Below the pieces are notes generated by a model, which had not been told where the DNA came from, did not search any database, and worked only from the letters and a program-made list of their open reading frames with translations. The translations under genes were made by a program, and so were the position numbers. This document shows, one piece after another, positions 56,801 through 64,000 of a stretch of 64,000 nt of DNA. The stretch's first letter is position 1; each line of letters opens with the position of its first letter. The DNA is from Takakia lepidozioides (lineage: Eukaryota; Streptophyta; Takakiopsida; Takakiales; Takakiaceae), in the NCBI GenBank assembly GCA_030704615.1, contig CM060734.1, positions 806,001 to 870,000 on the forward strand, written 5' to 3'.

Positions 56801-57584
56801 ATAGACCCATTGCCCACCCACAGTGATGGCGGTCTGGAGAGACAGGGCAAGTCTAAAAGGCAGAAAATAGGGCAGGCAGTAAAGATTATTTACCCTAACA
56901 AGGATGTTGTCTAATTATGGAGAACAACACCAGATTCTAAGTGACCCCCAAGAAGGGTTTGTTGAGCGGCTTTTACTCACCCATCCCTTAGCTATCCGAG
57001 GTGGAAACTCCAAGATAGAAGAGTTGGATATCTCTAAGTACTCCTCCCGCTCAGAACAATCAGTCATGACCTACAGCTAGTGTATCATGGGGGTGCTTTC
57101 CTATATCTATTATTTCTTGCATTCATGTTTAGTAAGTTACTTTACTGCCTAGGTTTAAGTATCAGATTGCTTCTGCAATCTACCATGTTCCATCTACTTA
57201 AGCATTCATTCCACAGCTTCACTCAGTTCTCTCTACACAGTGTGTATATGAAATAGGAATCATATTAATATCTATCAAGTATCAGGCCAAAGCCATGGTG
57301 TCTCTATTCTGCCCTACAGTACATCTCTACAGCTTGCATGTATCAAGCAACATCAGATCATCTCTCCTCCTCCGTGTACTCTCCATCTCTATGCTCCAAG
57401 ATCGTACTCTCCCTGTGATGCCAGAAGCGATCCAAGAAGTGATCCGTTCCCCCTCCTTCCGCTGGCTCTTCACCTGCAAGCTATAACTGTCTAACTGTGC
57501 CTCTAACCGCCAGTCAGCTCGTAACTACACTGTGTCCCCGCTGGTGGTGTTCCCGCCTCCTATTCCCCGTCTGTGGTAACAGCG
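56801..57584. other. Unassigned interval after LINE copy 2
   Basis: No gene recognised. Confidence 0.4.
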
Positions 57585-57776
57585 CTTGTGACCTGTGTCG
57601 AGTTGTGACCGCACAGTCATGAAGCACCACAGGTTGTCACACCCTGTGACTGTGACCTATGACGTGTGTTGGGTTGTGATCACACAGTCATGAAGCACCA
57701 GAGGTCGTCACACCCTGTGACTGTGACCTGTGATCTGTGTCGGGCTGTGATCACACAGTCATGAAGCACCACAGCT
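57585..57776. repeat. About 71-bp tandem repeat, 2.7 units
   Basis: Units start near TTGTGACCTGTGTCG and each contains CACAGTCATGAAGCACCA and CACACCCTGTGACTGTGAC, which pair partly with each other. No protein is encoded. Confidence 0.85.
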
Positions 57777-58454
57777 GCGCAAAAATTAGGGGTACCCACA
57801 CCCGATTCTGCCTAAGTCCCAGACAGCCCTATAACATTATCCCTCCCTCTCCAAAAAAGCCGTGCCCTCACGGTTAATGTGTGGGGTCTTCATACCTTGG
57901 TGAACGGGCACCTTTTTCGTGGACGAGAGTCGGTGCGAGGGCTTAGAGTTTTAGCCCGAACTGCATCTGTCCATGGCGGAGATGGCTGTCTGCTGACTGG
58001 AGCTGATTGTCCTGGCCTAATATAGTTGGGAAGCCCTTCAGGAATGGAAGAACTTTTCCTTGCTCTGTCATCCATGACCTGTTCATACTGCTCCGCCATG
58101 TCCAACACATCTTTACTGGACGAACCCGAGACATGGGGTGCCTTCGCATTATGCTGGCCCTTCTAGCTCCTGTACTGAACTAATAGGTCCATTGGCATCC
58201 CATCAATGCCTACCATGTCTGGAACATTGTCAAGACAAGCTCTGTCTACTTTCTTCCAAGCCAGAGCAGTATATGTGTGCAGTGCACCCTCCGTGTAATT
58301 GGGTGGTTTGTGGAGATGCTTGGAGGTCTCAAGCCATTGTCTGGCCATCTGCCTCTTAGGAAAAAGATGATTATGATCCCAGAGAATCTGTCTCAGGTGA
58401 TCTTTGAGCTGTCTGAAACCAAGACCGGAGCTGTGTGTCATGCTGGAGCACAGG
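57777..58454 (-). pseudogene. Unrecognised protein fragment, gag-like context
   Basis: One minus-strand frame runs from about 58441 to 57890, interrupted only by TAG near 58160. Pieces: FRQLKDHLRQILWDHNHLFP, ALAWKKVDRACLDNVPDMVG, DVLDMAEQYEQVMDDRARKS and a Pro/Ser/Arg-rich basic end (SPRTDSRPRKRCPF). A charged helical N-terminal part and a basic end fit a retroelement gag, but no knuckle or pol is present. I do not recognise the family. Confidence 0.4.
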
Positions 58455-58835
58455 ATGCCTTGGCGTGAGCGCAGCCAGGCTCACGCCACGTCACCAGCTG
58501 ATTCGCCACATCACCGCTCGTGCATGCCACGTCACCGCGTTCCCATCGCGCCGAGGAAGAAACAGAGTGTATTTCCACGGTATAGCACCCTTCACCGCGG
58601 GAAACAGAATGTGGTCATTCCCCACTGAAAGCGTCAGATGAAGGTAGGATGGATGAACAAATAATGGATGAAATTTGGATGGATGAATATGAACAATGCA
58701 AAGAATGGATGAATGGGCATTGGATGAATATGAAATGGATAAATGTTAAGTGGATGATTTTGTAATGGATGAATGTGCTGTGGTTGAAAATGTCATGAGT
58801 GTGTGGGGTTGATGGGATGTATTCATGAATTTGAA
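58455..58835. repeat. GTGAGC/CACGTCACC block followed by GGATGAAT repeats
   Basis: CGTGAGCGCAGCCAGGCTCACG hairpin-like words and CACGTCACC at about 58464-58540, then GATGAA/GGATGAAT units at about 58636-58800. Same order as 43880-44235. Confidence 0.7.
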
Positions 58836-59300
58836 TGCTCCTCCAGGACAAGTGGAGAATCTATTACATTTTCTATTATGCCGGAATAAATCAGATGCAG
58901 TCGGATCAATTCAAACTTACATTATGAGTTCAAAAAAAGACCATAAAAACTACGAAGGTCAATATGACTCCGAGTCACTACAATCTATCCCCGCCTCCTC
59001 TGCATCCAAGTCCAAGAATTTCATAACTCCTGAACTACGATGTCTACGGCAGTTATCAAACAGCAAGGGGTCAGGGGATGGAGCCTCAGCATGCGAAGTG
59101 CATTGCTTTGGCATACACAGGAAGCACAAAACTGTGGAGGGGGCTGTCATATGCAGTCTCGTCACTTATTTTCTTCACTGCTGAAGACCCATAGCTGCCT
59201 TTCCTACATGCCACAATAAGAAAAATGAAACTACTCATAAGATGAAGTTTGGGTATAACATTGAACCCAAAAATGAATGAGAAGTCAATGGCAGACTTAC
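58836..59300. other. Unassigned interval
   Basis: No gene recognised. A short plus-strand frame from 58825 has no motif. Confidence 0.4.
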
Positions 59301-61147
59301 TCACATGAAAAGTCGTTGTCGACCTGCTTATCTTCTGGATCCTCATCATTCCGGATTTAAATGTTTTCAGTCTGTGTGCCTGACGTAGAGCTAGACAGAA
59401 GGGGGAGGAGCACACTCTTGTATAGGTCAAAGTCACCCTCCATGCCAAAAAGGGTTCTTCCGCCTGCCTTGCACGCATGGTAAGTTGCTCCTGCCCCAAA
59501 CAGGAGGACATGAACAGGTTGGACCTCGGGGGGGCATATACGAAGATGAAACTAGTGAAAGAAAACCAAATCTGAAGGCCGAGAACGAACCTGTGGATAC
59601 TGAGAGGTCGATCACCCGTGCAGAATGGTGGCTGCATGACTCCAGGAGTGTCTGCATGGTTTTCTCCTTTGCACCTCTCCAGAGACTGTCATCTGGTCTC
59701 TTGAGAGTATGACTGGACTGCATGAAGTTGTACAACATGTCATCGACATGCGGCTCATACGAGGGGTTGGTGAAACACCCCTGGTCAGAAATCTCAAAGC
59801 TGCGGACGGAGGATGATGTCTTTGAGGTGCGAATCCTCCATAGGTAGATCGCCTCGAACATCCTCGTCTGGCAAAGACTGAAGGTTAGGGTGCCAAACAC
59901 AAATAATTATAGAAGTTTGTAGATTGAACGAACAAAACATAGGCATGCAACAAACTGATCTGTCAAGTATTTGTGATGATCGGTGCCGATCATCACAGAT
60001 TCTTCAAGAATTACGCTGCAGAGAACACTGAAACGCAGCATGAAAGCATAATGAGGAGGGAGGCATCATATCAGCTGTCCAAGACAACCCCCTTTCACAA
60101 GGTAGAGGATGTTCACACAATTCCATGTGCACAGAACTTCAAACCCAGAGGACTTCAGGTATGATGCCAATGCCCGACAACTAACCTTGTCACATGACTG
60201 AAAGAGCAGAAGTGTCCCTGCATCAGAAAGGAAATTATTGCAGAACGCGAACACCCAACTCCAGTAGTTGTCATCGAATTTGTTCCAGCTTGGCGTCTTG
60301 CCCTTTGGAAAAACGTCTGAAACAGCCTGGCCATCCGGGATGTCAAGAATGACCATGTCAGCAGCAAACGTTTTCTGCACACCGCACACGAAGGAGGGAC
60401 CAGTGCTCACCTGCGACAGATATGTTCAATTTGAGAACGAAGAGAAGAATGTTTGAAAGAAACAAAGATCAATACTGCCAATGTCACTTACAAATGCACA
60501 GGAAAGAAAGTGAAATTCCCACCAGATTAAGGAAAGAGATCATGTTATCCCAAGTAGGCGAAGACACCCAATAATGTATCCTTTCTTCCGACTCTCCATT
60601 ATCGCTAGCCATCCCTCATTGACAATCTTAATCTCCCCTGCCAAATCAGCACGGGAAGGGTGTGGCCTGACATCGAACACGCACTGAATTGTGCGGGTAT
60701 ACCTCCCGGCGGTGAACTCCTTCTCCTTCTCCTTCTCCTTCAATTTGTCTTTATCCTTTGTCTTCGCAGGTGACTTGGCTATGCCATCAGAATCCTTTGC
60801 ATCCTTGTCTTTGGTCTTGCCCCCCCCCCCCCCCCCCCCTGGGTTGTTTCCTGCGCGTCCGGCTCCTTGGCAGCCAATGCTACTATGTTTTTTTGGTACT
60901 CCTCATCGTTCAGAGGTGCCAGCATCTCAGCATGATTGTTCAAATATTTCATTTGCTGCTCTTGAAACGTCGTGTGCTCAGGAGGGCAGTCCAGGTACCA
61001 ACCACATCCCTGAAGTGTGCAGGACTCCAGTCCCTCAATATCCCTGCAGTGTACATGGTTGGATCGTTGCCAGGGTCCGACCACATGTCGAGATAATCAG
61101 GGATACCGCTGAGGTGATTTCCATCCATAAGCACATTATTTGTGTAC
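59301..61147 (-). pseudogene. Methyltransferase-like gene, copy 3, most complete
   Basis: Minus-strand exons: about 61147-60540, 60410 to about 60150, 59877-59591 and 59490-59301. The first holds TNNVLMDGNHLSGIPDYLDM, then HTTFQEQQMKYLNNHAEML and a Lys/Glu/Asp-rich linker. The second holds ADMVILDIPDG, NYWSWVFAFCNNFLSDAGTL and YLKSSGFEVLCTWNCVN. The third ends ARVIDLSVSTG and joins the fourth at ATYHACKAGGRTLFGMEGD. This order, catalytic motif first and SAM-binding motif last, is the circularly permuted beta class of N6/N4 methyltransferases. DIPDG stands where DPPY is usual, so catalysis is doubtful. Frameshifts lie near 61050, at a G run near 60830 and in exon 3; an in-frame stop follows GTQTENI near 59355. 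Confidence 0.72.
60823..60840. repeat. Homopolymer C run, about 18 bp
   Basis: An uninterrupted C run within the first exon of methyltransferase-like copy 3. Its length may be a sequencing or assembly error, and it changes the reading frame. Confidence 0.85.
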
Positions 61148-61375
61148 CTGCAAACCATGAAACAAAACCCAACCACCAAAGCGTGAAGTCAGAAAGAAGT
61201 TCGGTGGCGACAATCACATTCCTGAAAAAGAGTACGTTTCATGGATATGCAAACCAGTACACTGGATCCAGACAGCAGTACTACAGAATGAAATAATCGA
61301 CCAAGAAAATGAGGTTACAATTTACAAACCACTTGCTTTCCTGTGTATTCTGCAGGGAAATTTCCCTACCGTATT
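61148..61375. other. Unassigned interval, possible intron of methyltransferase-like copy 3
   Basis: It begins at the splice acceptor of the exon at 61147. No further exon was found. Confidence 0.4.
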
Positions 61376-61710
61376 AGAAAGCAATCTCTCTCTATAGAAG
61401 CCCACAGCACTCAAAGTGAATATCGGCACCGACATTCAAAACATTCCTATGAATAACACTGCCTAAATTGCCAATGTGCCCTACAAAACGTACAAGAAAT
61501 CTCTCTCTATAGAAGCTCACAAGCTCTGGATATGATGGTCAACACCGACATTGACAAAATTCCTGTCAAGAACACTTCCAACACAGCCTAAGTTCCTTAA
61601 TCCATGTGAATGAAATATCTATTTGTAGAAGCTCACAACAATGGAAGTGATTGTCGGCACCGACATTCACTTCTTATCAGTGAAGAACTCTGCAAACAAA
61701 GCCTAAGGAT
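61376..61710. repeat. About 117-bp degenerate tandem repeat, three units
   Basis: Units near 61376, 61492 and 61608 share TCTATAGAAGCTCACA-type text, then GGCACCGACATTCA-type text about 45 bp later and GCCTAA near the end. It is unrelated in sequence to the 117-bp repeat at 33685. Confidence 0.78.
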
Positions 61711-62480
61711 TTCTCACAAGAGGCATGTAGATGCATATATTGGTACACTTTTCTTTTCAGATCGTTTTTGATCATAAGACAAGCCGTTTCGGCATTGTAC
61801 TGCCAAAACAAGTTAGTTTGTTAGTTGTCTGGAAATCGTTGGTAAAGCACGTTGGAAATTAAACAGTGTCTGCGACGACCATGGAGTGGAACTCTTGCGT
61901 CAAGATGACCGTAGGAAGCTGCATCGACAGCAGATTAGGCTGCCAATTCGGTACCAGAAACGACGAGTTAATCTTGTTCAAACAATACAGGACGACTGTT
62001 CCAGTCCCAGATTGCGATCTCTCTTTTCTCCCGCCTTTCAAGTCCAGTACGAACACACAGTGAGGAGCTTGGCAATTGGTGGAAGCGACATGTATAGCGA
62101 TGAAATATCGCAACAAAGCAATTAGCCGCATTGGAATGACAGCAAGTCAGGACGACTTCAAACGGCAAAGCGTGGACTTGTTAGCGGTGCGGGACAATTG
62201 GAGGGGACTCCGGACAACCTATGACTCAGTGGCAGGGTCAAAGACCCCAGAGCCATCACCGGGATTTGATTTCCAAATATACCACAAAATATGTGTGTAG
62301 TGAAAATACGACGAATGGCGAGAAGCGCAACGTTTTACCACCGATGGAGCTGAGAATTTACAGGCTGATACGGGGTATATAATTGTAGTTTGTCACTAAG
62401 TTTGGTGATTTATGGAGCTGATTAGCAGCAGGGCCAAATTATTGAGTCGACGGCACTCACAAGGCCTATTATTTGCATTT
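61711..62480. other. Unassigned interval
   Basis: No gene recognised. Two overlapping plus-strand frames at 61866-62125 lack motifs. Confidence 0.4.
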
Positions 62481-62615
62481 CTACTTCTTGGATGGATGAA
62501 AAATCCTGGAATTCGCCTTGAGGAGCTGGATGGATGAAATGACAACTCGCGCCAACTCCAATTGGATGGATGAAAAGACAGCTTTCATTTGCCTCTAAGA
62601 CTTTTCATCCATGTG
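62481..62615. repeat. TGGATGGATGAAA repeats
   Basis: Four GGATGGATGAAA words at about 62492-62585, related to the GGATGAAT blocks at 44104-44200 and 58636-58800. No GTGAGC block is seen here. Confidence 0.65.
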
Positions 62616-63208
62616 GAATAGTATATTATAGATCCTCCAAAGAAACAACAGTTTAATGAATATTTTCCGTTAGTCTATTAGGCACAAGTATAAAAGAGGG
62701 GGCAAGGCTTCTCTTATTCTTCATCTAGCTCATTTGCTTAGTTTCCTCTTGCTTGTTGTTGTAGTGTTTGCTAGCTTTTGGCTTGAGGAGGGGCTAGATC
62801 CTAGGGAGTGAAGCTTGAAGCTCCCTAGTTAGATAGGATTCTTGTAAGCTAAGGCAAAGTGGCCTAGCTTGTGGGCCTTTGAGCCATTTTCATTTGTGAA
62901 GGAAGAGGACAATTTCATGTGGAGGAAAGTGACTTGAGGACGAGTAGGAGGGGCTGGTATGGACTTATGGATGAGAGCCCAAGTGGAGGCCGCATAGAGT
63001 ACCATTACTTGAGTCGATAGAGCATCCCAAGCACTCTCGCATAGAAAGGTTGATCCCATCTTACCATTTTCACCATTTGTGTATGTGATTCATTTATTTT
63101 CCAAGCAAAGCTTGAAGTTGAAAATCTGATTTAGACTCTTCAAAAGAGGAGAGTGCATTGTGGAATCCCATTATTTCATGTCTAGAAGTGACAAGGGGAA
63201 GACCCCAT
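62616..63208. other. LTR-like or promoter-like noncoding DNA
   Basis: A TATAAAAG box at about 62688-62696 is followed by a pyrimidine-rich transcript-start-like region. It resembles the promoter half of a plant LTR, but no partner LTR or PBS was found. No gene. Confidence 0.3.
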
Positions 63209-63528
63209 AGTCTTGGCCCACCCACCACGGCCCCAATGGACCGTGATGAGTCCCAAGACTCCCCACGACTCTCACCACAAGGTCTCAGCCCTATGGTGAG
63301 TCCTATGCCACCCCCACTAAGACCCACTAAGCTACCACCACCCCTCGTGGAACCACCCCCACCGCACCGGTGTGCGGGGCTCCACCTAGTGAGTGCCTCT
63401 GCTTCCTTGAGTGCCTTGGGCACTCAAGGGTGCTTCAGCCCCCATACCTATTGTTGCCACTGCCCCCACCATAGGGGCAGCCCCTCTTGTGTCCCAACCC
63501 CCTGCCCTCAAGGCAAAGGGCCGCGACA
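63209..63528 (-). repeat. Gypsy LTR fragment (first 320 bp)
   Basis: Same family as copies A-C. It starts TGTCGCGG at 63528 and breaks off at about 63209. The TATA box and the 3' half are missing. Confidence 0.92.
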
Positions 63529-63942
63529 CTTACACTTGAGATCTTCTATAACAGCTCACATTAGATGGCAGGTTGATTATCTGACGCATTGTGTCCAGTG
63601 CCGGTATTTTGCAAACCATTACATGATCCGCAGAGAGCATTGTAATTATTGCAACCAATCTCCTCCACCAAAATTCCAGAGGAACAGATCCTAGACTTAA
63701 ACGTAGATTATTTTGCCAACAATTAGGAAAAGATTTTTTCAATTACCAAGAAGAACAGTTCAAGTAACAACGTCTGAAGAAAAAATGGAAGAAACTTCGA
63801 TTAATCAACCCATAGAGCACTTGAATATACATTTGAACGGACAAGACTCTAAAGTTCTGAATCCTCAATATCATCTCTATCTGTAGGCCCGACCAAACCC
63901 AGTAGCCCGACATCTAATCCACCGTTGAGTCCGAGAGGTTCA
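63529..63942 (+). other. Coding-like stretch with Cys/His zinc-ribbon-like spacing
   Basis: A plus-strand frame up to about 63694 reads DYLTHCVQCRYFANHYMIRR, then HCNYCNQSPPPKFQR. The C-x2-C...C-x2-C spacing could bind zinc. A shifted frame continues RLKRRLFCQQLGKDFFNYQE. The family is not recognised. It lies between an LTR fragment and a possible gag start. Confidence 0.35.
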
Positions 63943-64000
63943 ATGGCGCAATCGCAACCACCTCCGGCACCTCCGGATATCCCAATCGTGGTGCCAGCAG
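63943..64000 (+). CDS. Possible gag start, cut by the window edge
   Basis: ATG at 63943 opens MAQSQPPPAPPDIPIVVPA to the edge. Short Pro-rich starts of this kind are common in plant gypsy gag proteins. Nineteen residues are too few to be sure. Confidence 0.35.
   Translation, partial: MAQSQPPPAPPDIPIVVPA

Noticed and set aside
62688-62696. TATAAAAG as a defined gene promoter
   Set aside because: No downstream gene or partner LTR was found, so it is only noted as LTR-like.

Overview
The window is plant nuclear DNA, almost entirely transposable-element sequence. Plant origin is indicated by a chromodomain Ty3/gypsy family primed by initiator tRNA-Met, a PPR gene fragment and a run of exons from a CBL-interacting protein kinase (CIPK). 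The size and nesting of the repeats, the intron-rich fragments and the mix of element types suggest a large streptophyte genome, possibly a fern; the species is a guess. Nearly every reading frame is interrupted, so this is mostly an annotation of decayed copies.

1-22.9 kb. A non-LTR (LINE) element on the minus strand (ORF1 15.65-17.94 kb, ORF2 start 2.34-3.65 kb) is split by an 11,443-bp DNA transposon (3833-15275). That transposon has about 540-bp terminal inverted repeats starting 5'-TAGGGAATGG and a perfect 6-bp target duplication, GAGGGG. It carries a spliced, decayed DDE integrase gene (D-x57-D-x34-E), an uninterrupted 377-codon ORF of unknown function, a second multi-exon minus-strand gene, a PPR fragment and another orphan exon. 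The same LINE's ORF2 is interrupted at 2338 by a truncated Ty3/gypsy copy (1-2338). A Copia pol fragment follows at 21.77-22.48 kb.

22.9-33.7 kb. Two copies of the same chromodomain gypsy family are nested. Full-length copy B (26537-33507) lies in the 5' LTR of copy C (22888-33684) with a perfect CACCC duplication. C lies in a 117-bp tandem repeat. The gag regions of B and C are almost identical although their RT regions and LTRs differ by several percent.

33.7-38.6 kb. Tandem and palindromic repeats, a LINE 3' tail, then five plus-strand CIPK exons with intact splice sites. 38.6-42.6 kb is an AT-rich island holding a decayed Helitron of the Helentron/Helitron2 type with an OTU-like cysteine-protease region and a Rep domain. 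It is followed by a gypsy LTR scrap, a gypsy gag fragment and a LINE-type pol (45.3-47.3 kb).

48-61.2 kb. Three minus-strand copies of an intron-containing gene encode a circularly permuted (beta-class) N6/N4-type methyltransferase-like fold; splicing rebuilds the motif D-L-S-x-x-T-G-A in each. Between them lies a second copy of the 2A-bearing LINE (50.3-56.8 kb, plus strand) with a 0.65-kb internal inversion. The right end holds tandem repeats, a recurrent GTGAGC/GATGAA repeat and gypsy LTR and gag-like fragments.

No RNA gene, CRISPR array or prokaryotic operon was seen.
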